Both the position numbers and the translations under genes were made by a program. Shown here piece by piece: positions 6,284 through 12,540 of a stretch of DNA of 15,084 bases. The stretch is from CAYLNG01 sp964497855. Lineage in GTDB: Bacteria > Verrucomicrobiota > Kiritimatiellia > SS1-B-03-39 > UBA6053. Numbering within the stretch: position 1 is the stretch's first letter; each line of letters starts with the position of its first letter. The stretch spans positions 1 through 15,084 of the forward strand of contig CAZCFM010000093.1 in NCBI GenBank assembly GCA_964497855.1, written 5' to 3'. The notes under the pieces are model-generated. The model made no database searches and was not told the DNA's origin. It saw nothing but the letters and a program-made list of their open reading frames with translations.

Positions 6284-8173
6284 ATGTACCACTCGCCTAT
6301 GCCACTCCTTGACCACATCCAGTTTCTGGCTTTTGCCTTTCTGTGCGCCCTTTTGCTCGCGTTTCTCTGCACCCCCGTGGCGATGTGGCTGGGGTTTCGC
6401 CTGGGCTTGGTGGACCAGCCCGGCGGACGCCGCATTCATGAAAAACCCACACCCCGATCCGGCGGTCTCGCCGTTTTCGCCGCATTTTTCGCCGCACTTT
6501 TCCTGATATCCCATTTGAAAATTCTTCCCGCCGTGGACGCCTCCTTCAGGCCATGGGTCCTCTGCACCTTCTGGGTCAGCCTTCCCGTGCTGATTCTCGG
6601 AATCATCGACGACCGCTGGGAGGTCCGGCCCGGCGTTAAATTCGCTGGTCAATGTTTTATTGCCGTCCTCGCCTGGACCCAGGGCCTGCAGCTCGAACGC
6701 ATCCTGGGCATGGAACTGCCCGTCGTCGTGGACTTCGCCCTCTCCGTGTTCATCTTCCTCTGCGCCATGAACGCCTACAACCTCATCGACGGCATGGACG
6801 GGGTCGCCGGCGGACTCGGAGCCGTCACCGGCATCGGCCTCTGCGGCCTCAACCTGATGCAGGGCAACACCGAAATGGCCGCCGCCAGTCTGGCCCTGAG
6901 TGGCGCCTGCGGGGGGTTTCTCCGTTATAATTTCCATCCCGCGCGGGTCTTCCTGGGCGACACCGGCAGCATGTTCATCGGCTTCATCCTGATCGCCCTC
7001 ACCTTCGGGACCGAAGCCCGCAGCGCCGCCGCCGTCATGCTGATCGTTCCCCTGCTGACCCTCGGCGTTCCGCTGCTGGACACGGGATTGGCCGTCTGGC
7101 GGCGCACCGTCCGCAAAGCCCTCAATCCCGGCACCTGCTCCGTCTCCCAGGGCGACAGAGACCACCTGCACCACCGCCTCGCCCGTTCCGGACTCACCCA
7201 GCGCCGCGTCGCCGCCACCCTCTACGGCATTCAGGCCGCCCTGTTTGCCGTGGGCCTGCTCTGGGTGTTTTTCCAGAGCCATCGCCTGGCCATTTTCACC
7301 GCCGCATTTTTCGTCGGAAGTTACGTGCTCATCCGCTATCTCGCCTCCCTCGAACTCACCGACAGCGGCAAGCTGATCGTCGACGGCATTCGTCGCCCCG
7401 ACAGCAACAAACTCTACAGCAGTTTAATGCCCTTTATGGACATTGCGATCCTCGGTCTGGCTCTGGCGGCCATCTCCTGGCTGGCCTATCCCGATTTTCC
7501 CTGCCTGCAAATGACCGTGCTCTTCCGTGAATCCGCGCCCACCATCATCGGCGGCCCCATGATCCTCCTCTGGGCCTCGCGCTACTACCGCCCGCAATGG
7601 ACCCGCGCCCGCGCCCTCGATTTTTTCTACATCGGCATCATCGCCACCATCGGCGTGCTCGTCGGCGTCGCGCTCTCCCAAATCCCCACCGACATCAGCT
7701 CCAAAGCCACGGTGCGCATCGCCATCCTCTACGCGGCACTCAGCGTCCCGCCGATGGTTCTGATCCGCGCCTTCCCCCGCCTGGTGCAGGACATGGTGCA
7801 TTTCCATGAGCGGAACCGGAAAAACCACGGCGACGAAACCAAGGGCGCCCGCGTGCTCGTCTACGGCGCCGGCTACGGCTACACCCTGCTCACCCGCGCC
7901 GAAAGCTTCGAAGACTCCCGCCGCCGCCGCCAGTACCAGCTCATCGGACTGATCGATGACGACCGCCACCTGAAGGGCCGCGTCGTACACGGCCATCCGG
8001 TTCTCGGCACCGGCAACGACCTCCCCGCACTGATCCGCGCCCACAAGATTCAGGAAATCCTCCTCACCACGCCCCTTCACGACGAAAACCAACAACGGCT
8101 CCTCGAGATTGCCGAATCCTTCAATATCCGCATCAGTCAGAGCCTTTTTGTCCACAGCGTCATTCGTGAGTGA
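6284..8173 (+). CDS. MraY/WecA-type polyprenyl-phosphate sugar-1-phosphate transferase fused to a CapD-type N-terminal module
   Basis: The 629-residue product has two parts. Residues about 1-350 form a polytopic PNPT-superfamily transferase that attaches a sugar-1-phosphate (often HexNAc-1-P) from a UDP-sugar to undecaprenyl phosphate. Its motifs are IIDDRW (107-112), NAYNLIDGMDG (163-173), FLGDTGS (223-229) and DHLHHRL (293-299), and all the key Asp and His residues are present. Residues about 380-500 add further membrane helices (YYRPQWTRARALDFFYIG resembles the start of CapD/WbpM proteins). Residues about 522-629 form a Rossmann-like CoA_binding_3 domain with VYGAGYGYTLL (526-536) and LIDDD (556-560). 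The catalytic dehydratase half of CapD is absent. The likely role is initiation of a surface polysaccharide or lipid-linked glycan. ATG 6299 is an alternative start; neither has a clear Shine-Dalgarno. Confidence 0.92.
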   Translation: MYHSPMPLLDHIQFLAFAFLCALLLAFLCTPVAMWLGFRLGLVDQPGGRRIHEKPTPRSGGLAVFAAFFAALFLISHLKILPAVDASFRPWVLCTFWVSLPVLILGIIDDRWEVRPGVKFAGQCFIAVLAWTQGLQLERILGMELPVVVDFALSVFIFLCAMNAYNLIDGMDGVAGGLGAVTGIGLCGLNLMQGNTEMAAASLALSGACGGFLRYNFHPARVFLGDTGSMFIGFILIALTFGTEARSAAAVMLIVPLLTLGVPLLDTGLAVWRRTVRKALNPGTCSVSQGDRDHLHHRLARSGLTQRRVAATLYGIQAALFAVGLLWVFFQSHRLAIFTAAFFVGSYVLIRYLASLELTDSGKLIVDGIRRPDSNKLYSSLMPFMDIAILGLALAAISWLAYPDFPCLQMTVLFRESAPTIIGGPMILLWASRYYRPQWTRARALDFFYIGIIATIGVLVGVALSQIPTDISSKATVRIAILYAALSVPPMVLIRAFPRLVQDMVHFHERNRKNHGDETKGARVLVYGAGYGYTLLTRAESFEDSRRRRQYQLIGLIDDDRHLKGRVVHGHPVLGTGNDLPALIRAHKIQEILLTTPLHDENQQRLLEIAESFNIRISQSLFVHSVIRE

Positions 8174-8195
8174 TCTTCCAATACGGAAGATTTTT
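8173..8195 (+). terminator. Probable intrinsic terminator after the WecA-like fusion gene
   Basis: ATCTTCC (8173-8179) pairs perfectly with GGAAGAT (8185-8191) around a 5-nt loop and is followed by four further T residues (8192-8195). The stem begins at the last base of the stop codon. With only three G-C pairs it is probably a weak or partial terminator. Confidence 0.5.
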
Positions 8196-8232
8196 GTGGC
8201 ATCTGTCATCCGAAACTTCTAAAGAGCTGGAC

Positions 8233-9291
8233 ATGAAATATTCCGTCCTCAGCCGTGGTCTCTTCAGCGCGGCGGCGTTTGTGATCTTTATCGCCGGGCT
8301 GCGCGCGTCTTCCGCCATCATCGTCCCCTTCCTGCTCGCCTGCTTCCTCGCCATCATCAGCTCTCCGCTCATGGTGGCCCTGCGCAAACGCGGCATCCGC
8401 CCGCTCTTCTCCGTGCTGCTGATCCTCCTGGCCGTCGTGGGCGTTCTCTGGGTCATCCTCCAGGTCGCGGGAAGCTCCATCAACCAGTTCGCCAGGAACT
8501 CGGACCTCTACCAGATCCGCCTCCGCGAAATCAGCCGCGACTGGATCGCCTGGTGGCAAATGAGAGGCGTGGAGATAAATTCAGAGACCTTCAACTCGCT
8601 GATCAACCCCGCCAACGCCATGAAACTGGTGGTCAACACCCTCACCCAGTTCCTGCGCGGAATGCTCACCAACACCTTTCTGATCCTTCTTACCGTCGTA
8701 TTCCTCCTGTTTGAACTCGCCGGGCTCCCGAACAAACTGCGGCAGGCCCTCGGACCCGAGCACCCCAGCATCCCCGGACTGGACCGCTTCACCCAAGTCT
8801 TGAACCGCTACCTCGCCATCAAAAGCGTCATCAGCCTCTTCACCGGCCTCTGCGCCTACCTGCTCTGCACGTTCATGCGCATCGAATTCGCCCACCTCTG
8901 GGGCCTGCTCGCCTTCCTGCTTAACTACGTGCCCAACATCGGCTCCATCCTCGCCGCCGTCCCTCCCGTCATGCTCAGCCTCGTCGAATCCGGCACCCCG
9001 CGCGCCCTCGCCTGCGGCATCGGCTACCTCGTGATCAACATCACCTTCGGCAACATCATCGAGCCCCGCGTCATGGGCCGCGGCCTCGGCCTCAGCACCC
9101 TCGTCGTGTGGCTGTCCCTCATCTTCTGGGGCTGGGTCTTCGGCCCCGTAGGCATGTTGCTCTCCGTGCCCCTGACCATGGTCGTGAAAATCGCCATGGA
9201 GAGCAACCCCGAAACCCACTGGATCGCCATTCTCCTCGGCAGCGACCCCGGCCCGCCCGCTGACCTCCCCACGGTGGAGCCCATTTCATGA
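8233..9291 (+). CDS. AI-2E family transporter (PF01594-type membrane permease)
   Basis: This 352-residue inner-membrane protein has the usual layout of the family. Two N-terminal helices contain PFLLACFLAIISSPLM, a third helix follows, and then comes a soluble loop (about 85-135). The C-terminal block of helices includes the conserved LWGLLAFLLNYVPNIGSILAAVPP and FGNIIEPRVMGRGLGLSTLVVWLSLIFWGWVFGP stretches. Family members export small molecules or ions; AI-2 export (TqsA/YdgG) and Na+/H+ antiport are described for some, and the substrate here is unknown. ATG 8233 is preferred over the upstream GTG 8170, because the extra 21 residues would overlap the terminator hairpin and the previous stop and are not hydrophobic. 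The last codons overlap the maturase start (ATGA, 9288-9291), so the two are translationally coupled. Confidence 0.92.
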   Translation: MKYSVLSRGLFSAAAFVIFIAGLRASSAIIVPFLLACFLAIISSPLMVALRKRGIRPLFSVLLILLAVVGVLWVILQVAGSSINQFARNSDLYQIRLREISRDWIAWWQMRGVEINSETFNSLINPANAMKLVVNTLTQFLRGMLTNTFLILLTVVFLLFELAGLPNKLRQALGPEHPSIPGLDRFTQVLNRYLAIKSVISLFTGLCAYLLCTFMRIEFAHLWGLLAFLLNYVPNIGSILAAVPPVMLSLVESGTPRALACGIGYLVINITFGNIIEPRVMGRGLGLSTLVVWLSLIFWGWVFGPVGMLLSVPLTMVVKIAMESNPETHWIAILLGSDPGPPADLPTVEPIS

Positions 9292-10619
9292 GCCTTCTGA
9301 CCGCCCCCCGCATTCCGGCTTTCCATGTGATGACCAAGCCGGTTGGCCCCATCTGCAACCTCAACTGCAGCTACTGCTTCTACCTCGAAAAAGAAAAACT
9401 CTTCGGCAAAACCGAACAATTCCGCATGGCCGACGACGTCCTCGAATCCTACATCCGCCAATACATCGAACAGCAGGACGTCCCGGAAATCTCCTTCGCC
9501 TGGCAGGGCGGCGAACCCACCCTCCTCGGCGTCGATTACTTCCGCAAGATCATCGATCTCCAGCGAAAACACGCCAAGGGCAAAACCATCACCAACGCCC
9601 TGCAAACCAATGGCACGCTGCTCAACGACGACTGGGGCGCCTTCCTCGCCCAGCACAAATTCCTCGTCGGCATCAGCATCGACGGCCCCCCCGACCTGCA
9701 CGACGCCTACCGCGTCGACAAACGCGACCTCCCCTCCAGCGAGCGCGTGCTCCGCGGCCTCGGCATCCTCAAAAAGCACGGCGTCGAATTCAACACCCTC
9801 ACCGTCGTCCACCGCAAAAACAGCCAGGAACCCCTGCGCGTCTACAACTACCTCAAAAGCATCGGCTCCGGCTTCATCCAATTTATCCCCCTCGTCGAAC
9901 GCGACGCCGACGCCGTCGCCAAAAACCTCGGCCTCGACCTCAGCCTCCCGCCCGACCTCCAGCGCGTCGAACGCAACCGCCTCGTCACCGACTGGAGCCT
10001 GCTGCCGGAGGATTTTGGCAAATTTCTCGTCGAAATCTACAACGAATGGGTCCGCAACGACGTCGGACGCACCTTCGTGCAGTTCTTCGACGTCGCCCTC
10101 GGCAACTGGATGGGCATGACCGGTTCGCTCTGCGTGTTCAGTCCCACCTGCGGCACGGCGATGGCCCTCGAACACAACGGCGACCTCTTCTCCTGCGACC
10201 ACTACGTCTACCCGAAATACAAACTGGGCAACATCCTCAACAGCAGCATCCGCGACATGGTGGAAAGCCCCGCCCAGCGGAAATTCGGCCGCGACAAACT
10301 CGACGCCCTGCCCAAATTCTGCCGCGACTGCTCCGTCCGCTTCGCCTGCCACGGCGAATGCCCCAAACACCGCTTCATGAAAACGCCCGACGGCGACCCC
10401 GGCCTCAACTATCTCTGCCCCGCCTACAAACGCGTCTTCACCCACATGCGGCCCAGCATGGAGATCATGTGCGACCTCCTGCGCCGCGGACGCCCTGCCT
10501 CCGACATCATGGCCCTGATCGCCGAACGCCCCGCCCTCGCCCCCGTCGGTCCCCCGCTCCGCAATGCCCCCTGCCCCTGCGGCAGCGGCAAAAAATTCAA
10601 ACATTGCTGCGGGGACTGA
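9288..10619 (+). CDS. Anaerobic sulfatase-maturating radical SAM enzyme (SPASM type) with SEC-C tail
   Basis: The protein has 443 residues. C23-x3-C27-x2-C30 in PICNLNCSYCFY binds the radical SAM [4Fe-4S] cluster; FAWQGGEPTLLG and LQTNGTLLN follow as in anaerobic sulfatase-maturating enzymes (anSME). The Cys-rich SPASM region (SLCVFSPTCGTAMALEHNGDLFSC, then CRDCSVRFACHGECP and LNYLCPAYK) holds the two auxiliary Fe-S clusters. Such enzymes oxidise an active-site Cys or Ser of sulfatases to formylglycine in the cytoplasm without oxygen. The last 20 residues contain CPCGSGKKFKHCC (429-441), a SEC-C zinc motif like that at the end of SecA, seen in some maturases of PVC bacteria. No sulfatase gene lies in the window, so it must act on enzymes encoded elsewhere. 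It overlaps the AI-2E gene by 4 bases. Other SPASM peptide-modifying roles are possible but less likely. Confidence 0.92.
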   Translation: MSLLTAPRIPAFHVMTKPVGPICNLNCSYCFYLEKEKLFGKTEQFRMADDVLESYIRQYIEQQDVPEISFAWQGGEPTLLGVDYFRKIIDLQRKHAKGKTITNALQTNGTLLNDDWGAFLAQHKFLVGISIDGPPDLHDAYRVDKRDLPSSERVLRGLGILKKHGVEFNTLTVVHRKNSQEPLRVYNYLKSIGSGFIQFIPLVERDADAVAKNLGLDLSLPPDLQRVERNRLVTDWSLLPEDFGKFLVEIYNEWVRNDVGRTFVQFFDVALGNWMGMTGSLCVFSPTCGTAMALEHNGDLFSCDHYVYPKYKLGNILNSSIRDMVESPAQRKFGRDKLDALPKFCRDCSVRFACHGECPKHRFMKTPDGDPGLNYLCPAYKRVFTHMRPSMEIMCDLLRRGRPASDIMALIAERPALAPVGPPLRNAPCPCGSGKKFKHCCGD

Positions 10620-10637
10620 GGCCCGGGCCTCAGTTTC
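10615..10637 (+). terminator. Perfect 20-bp palindrome over the maturase stop codon, probable terminator
   Basis: Bases 10615-10634 form a perfect palindrome, ACTGAGGCCC and its reverse complement, with no spacer. The stop codon TGA (10617-10619) lies inside the left arm. The RNA could form an 8-bp GC-rich stem with a 4-nt loop, followed by TTTC. The T-run is short, so this may act as a bidirectional or assisted terminator. Symmetric DNA could also be a protein-binding site. Confidence 0.5.
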
Positions 10638-10650
10638 AAGCCTTCACAGG

Positions 10651-10687
10651 GCGGATTTGATCGCAAAGTCAAATGCGGATTGAATCG
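10651..10687. repeat. Short imperfect direct repeat in the gene-free stretch
   Basis: GCGGATTTGATCG (10651-10663) and GCGGATTGAATCG (10675-10687) match at 11 of 13 positions and are 24 bp apart. This may be chance. Apart from this pair, bases 10635-10782 show no gene and no convincing signal. Confidence 0.25.
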
Positions 10688-10782
10688 AATTGCAGTATGG
10701 GAAAAGAACGTGCCACGCGACAAAAATACATTTAAGTCTGTGATCCGTTTCGGCACATCGCCCCTCCAAATTGAGGTCTGGA

Positions 10783-11006
10783 GTTCAGCACCAAAGGTGC
10801 GACCGCATTTCAGCCCAGCGCAACGCGCTGGGTCCTGGTGTAAACACACGTGATGCGGTCTGTAGGACCGCCGCAATTCGGTGTCTAGGGAGACGTGCTT
10901 TGGCATAGCGTATTGCGGCGGTCCTTCAGACCGCGCCAAAACCCATTATCCATAAACCCAGCACGTTGTGCTGGGCTGTTATGCTGACGCACCGTTGGTG
11001 CTGAAC
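10783..11006. repeat. 224-bp composite inverted repeat with six hairpins (BIME/MITE-like palindromic element)
   Basis: The outer arms 10783-10833 and 10956-11006 (51 bp each) are inverted copies matching at 44 of 51 positions. Each arm holds two hairpins: GCACC/GGTGC with a 3-nt loop (10788-10800 and 10989-11001) and an 8-bp stem with loop AAC or its complement (10814-10832 and 10957-10975). The inner arms 10855-10878 and 10911-10934 (22 of 24 matching) each hold a GCGGTC/GACCGC hairpin. The seven outer-arm differences are one loop base, four linker bases, and a paired G-C to A-T swap in the 8-bp stem, so no stem is broken. The element has no long conserved reading frame and encodes no transposase. 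It fits a REP/BIME or MITE-like interspersed repeat, perhaps mobilised by a transposase encoded elsewhere. That last point is inference. Confidence 0.85.
10855..10934. repeat. Inner inverted pair of GCGGTC hairpins within the composite element
   Basis: The left copy (10855-10878) and right copy (10911-10934) each form a 6-bp stem, GCGGTC with GACCGC, around a 5-nt loop. They are in inverted orientation, with one difference in the loop and one at the outer end. The 32 bases between them contain a small GTCT-AGGG-AGAC hairpin (10883-10894). The sequence is unrelated to the outer hairpins, so the whole element seems to be built from two kinds of palindromic unit. Confidence 0.75.
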
Positions 11007-11101
11007 ATCCTGTTAGGATTACGCATTTTTCACGAGTCAGTTGTTCTGATTTTACAAATTCCTCATCATCTCAGGCTTTACAGTTCCGCCTGGAATCGCG
11101 T

Positions 11102-11105
11102 AGGA
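11102..11105 (+). promoter_or_regulatory. Shine-Dalgarno for the OB-fold protein
   Basis: AGGA lies 7 bases before ATG 11113, a normal spacing. It supports the start that places the signal peptide at the N-terminus. No convincing promoter hexamers were identified in 11007-11101. Confidence 0.5.
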
Positions 11106-11112
11106 TGCGGCC

Positions 11113-11574
11113 ATGAAACGAACTCTTATCTGTCGGATGGGTCTGCTTTGGATGCTCTGCGGTGCTGGATTTGTCGCGCAGGGGGCTCCGCCTGCCCCGG
11201 AGGCTACAGCTGTTCCGGCGACTCCGGTTGCCCCGGTTGTTCCGGTGGTTCCTACAGTGTTGTCCGCGAATGACACCGAAGCGATCACCAAGTCCATGGG
11301 CGCGGAGATTACGGTGGAGGGAAAGGTGCTCAATGCGTTCTGGGTCAGAAACCAGGTCCTGATGATCACCTTCCGCGAAGAAAAAGAAGGCTTCATCGCG
11401 GTCAGTTTCGCCAAACACCGCGAAGTCCTGAACACGGCCTTCGGTGGAGACATCCTCGCGGCGGTCAAGGGCAAGAACGTGCAGATCACCGGCAAAGTGG
11501 CGGAACACAACTACCGTCCGCAAATTGTCATCGAAAGAGCCGAACAACTGCGCGTGGTCGAAGAGACGCCCTAA
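11113..11574 (+). CDS. Secreted small OB-fold domain protein
   Basis: The product has 153 residues. An N-terminal signal peptide is clear: MKR, then a hydrophobic stretch (LICRMGLLWMLCGAGFVA), with likely cleavage after AQG-A near residue 24. A Pro/Ala/Val-rich linker (about 25-49) leads to a compact domain of about 90 residues with alternating beta-strands: AEITVEGKVLNAFWVRNQVLMITF, EGFIAVSF, and KNVQITGKVAEHNYRPQIVIE. The VxGKV...ITGKV...PQIVIE pattern is that of bacterial OB-fold domains (tRNA-anti/BOF-like). It would act in the periplasm; the ligand is unknown. The gene sits between the palindromic element and the convergent ribokinase gene, whose stop codon shares bases 11571-11574. The domain assignment is from pattern, not search. 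Confidence 0.72.
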   Translation: MKRTLICRMGLLWMLCGAGFVAQGAPPAPEATAVPATPVAPVVPVVPTVLSANDTEAITKSMGAEITVEGKVLNAFWVRNQVLMITFREEKEGFIAVSFAKHREVLNTAFGGDILAAVKGKNVQITGKVAEHNYRPQIVIERAEQLRVVEETP

Positions 11575-12449
11575 AGTTCGTCCCGCCGGGGGATCGATGT
11601 GGCGGCACCGGGGCGGGTGACGCAGAGGGCCGCCGCCCGGGTGGCGAGGGCCAGGGCCGCGGGCATGTCGGCCCCTTCCGCCAGTGCGGCGAGAAGATAG
11701 CCGGCGAAGGTGTCGCCCGCCGCTGTGGTGTCGATGGCCTTCACGCGTTGTGCGGGAAGGCTGTGTTCGCCAGCGGGTCCGGCGACGAGGCAGCCTTCGG
11801 CCCCGAGGGTGAGCACAATACCAAGCTGTGGATACCGGATCCGGAGATGCCGCAGGGCCTCGCGCGGCTCGGCAGCTCCGCCGAGGGCAGACATTTCGGT
11901 TTCGTTCACCAGCAGAATGTCGATGGCGCGCAGGGCCGCGTCCGGGAGAATCGGGACGGCGGGGGCGGCGTTGCAGACGCAGCGAAGGCCGCGCGACCGG
12001 GCCAGGGCCAGGGCCTCCACGACGGCGGAGGTTTCATTCTGGCAGAGGAAAAAGTCGCCGGGGCGGGCGTCCCGGAGGGCCGCTTCGACATCCCCGACGC
12101 GGGGCACCCGGTTGGCTCCGGGATGGAGGATGATGTTGTTTTCGCCGGAGGGGGCCACCTGGATGATGGCGTGTCCCGTGGCTTCGTCGCAGGTCCGCAA
12201 GGCGGAGACATCCACGCCCTCCGCCGCAAGGAAATCCCGCAGCCAGAGCCCGTCGTCGCCAATGCAGCCGATGTGCGACGCCGCGGCGCCGGCCCGGGCG
12301 AGCGCAACGGACTGGTTGAAGCCTTTGCCTCCCGGCCCGCGGCGGTAGGCTTGCGCGGCGAGGGTTTCTCCGGGACGCACAAAGTGCGGAACGGCGTAGA
12401 TGTGGTCGATGTTGACGGAACCGAAATTGAAGATGCGGGTGGGGGTCAT
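11571..12449 (-). CDS. rbsK: Ribokinase (PfkB family carbohydrate kinase)
   Basis: The protein has 292 residues from ATG at 12449. It phosphorylates a sugar, most likely ribose to ribose 5-phosphate, in the cytoplasm. PfkB signatures are present: GGKGFNQSVALARAG (40-54), where E. coli RbsK has GGKGANQ, and DTTAAGDTF (240-248) with the catalytic base D246 and the anion hole. ENNIILHPGAN, LLVNETEM and the C-terminal VTRPGAATSIPRRDEL also follow the ribokinase pattern closely. An in-frame GTG at 12458 is an alternative start, but ATG 12449 gives the normal N-terminus (TRIFNFGSVNIDHI). The gene is divergent from the beta-galactosidase and converges on the OB-fold gene with a 4-base overlap of stop codons. 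Its partner genes (nucleoside hydrolase or sugar transporter) are not here, so other sugars remain possible. Confidence 0.92.
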   Translation of the reverse strand: MTPTRIFNFGSVNIDHIYAVPHFVRPGETLAAQAYRRGPGGKGFNQSVALARAGAAASHIGCIGDDGLWLRDFLAAEGVDVSALRTCDEATGHAIIQVAPSGENNIILHPGANRVPRVGDVEAALRDARPGDFFLCQNETSAVVEALALARSRGLRCVCNAAPAVPILPDAALRAIDILLVNETEMSALGGAAEPREALRHLRIRYPQLGIVLTLGAEGCLVAGPAGEHSLPAQRVKAIDTTAAGDTFAGYLLAALAEGADMPAALALATRAAALCVTRPGAATSIPRRDEL

Positions 12450-12476
12450 GGGCCGCACTCAATCGAATGCCGATAA

Positions 12477-12507
12477 AATGTCAACGCCACATCCTCGGAT
12501 TGACATT
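12477..12507. promoter_or_regulatory. 8-bp inverted repeat / back-to-back TTGACA boxes between rbsK and the beta-galactosidase
   Basis: AATGTCAA (12477-12484) and TTGACATT (12500-12507) are exact reverse complements separated by 15 bp, so their centres are 23 bp apart, about two helical turns. Each arm also contains TTGACA, the -35 consensus, pointing outward toward the gene on its side. Matching -10 boxes are poor: CATAAA at 12526-12531 on the plus strand is 20 nt away. The site may be a divergent promoter, a dimeric regulator site, or both. Confidence 0.4.
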
Positions 12508-12530
12508 GCTTCCCAATGGCACCTGCATAA

Positions 12531-12535
12531 AAGGA
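12531..12535 (+). promoter_or_regulatory. Shine-Dalgarno for the beta-galactosidase gene
   Basis: AAGGA lies 5 bases before ATG 12541. This sets the start at 12541 rather than at the upstream in-frame ATG at 12400, which would fall within the rbsK coding region. Confidence 0.6.
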
Positions 12536-12540
12536 CAACT

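Noticed and set aside
4555..6435. Long open frame (626 codons) antisense to purB
   Set aside because: It lies opposite a secure purB gene; its composition (very rich in Gly, Ala, Glu, Val) is what C-rich third positions of purB produce on the other strand. No domain is recognisable.
9024..10604. Long open frame (526 codons) antisense to the sulfatase maturase and AI-2E gene
   Set aside because: Same cause: an antisense shadow of GC-rich codons, with low-complexity Gly/Ala/Val/Glu/Asp composition and no motif.
1027..10619. A replication-linked strand switch suggested by the change from G-rich to C-rich plus strand near 4300
   Set aside because: The coding strand is C-rich in both halves; the switch simply follows the divergent gene orientation.
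10424..10939. Minus-strand frame crossing the end of the maturase and the palindromic element
   Set aside because: It runs through the terminator palindrome and half of the hairpin element; its sequence is dictated by these repeats and no start signal is visible.
10783..11006. CRISPR array
   Set aside because: The repeats are inverted, not direct, there are only two of each kind, and no regular spacers exist.
10783..11006. tRNA or rRNA gene
   Set aside because: The hairpins do not assemble into a cloverleaf and no T-arm or acceptor pattern is present.
10968..11273. Plus-strand frame from the palindromic element into the OB-fold gene
   Set aside because: It overlaps the signal peptide and linker of the OB-fold gene in another frame and begins inside a repeat arm.
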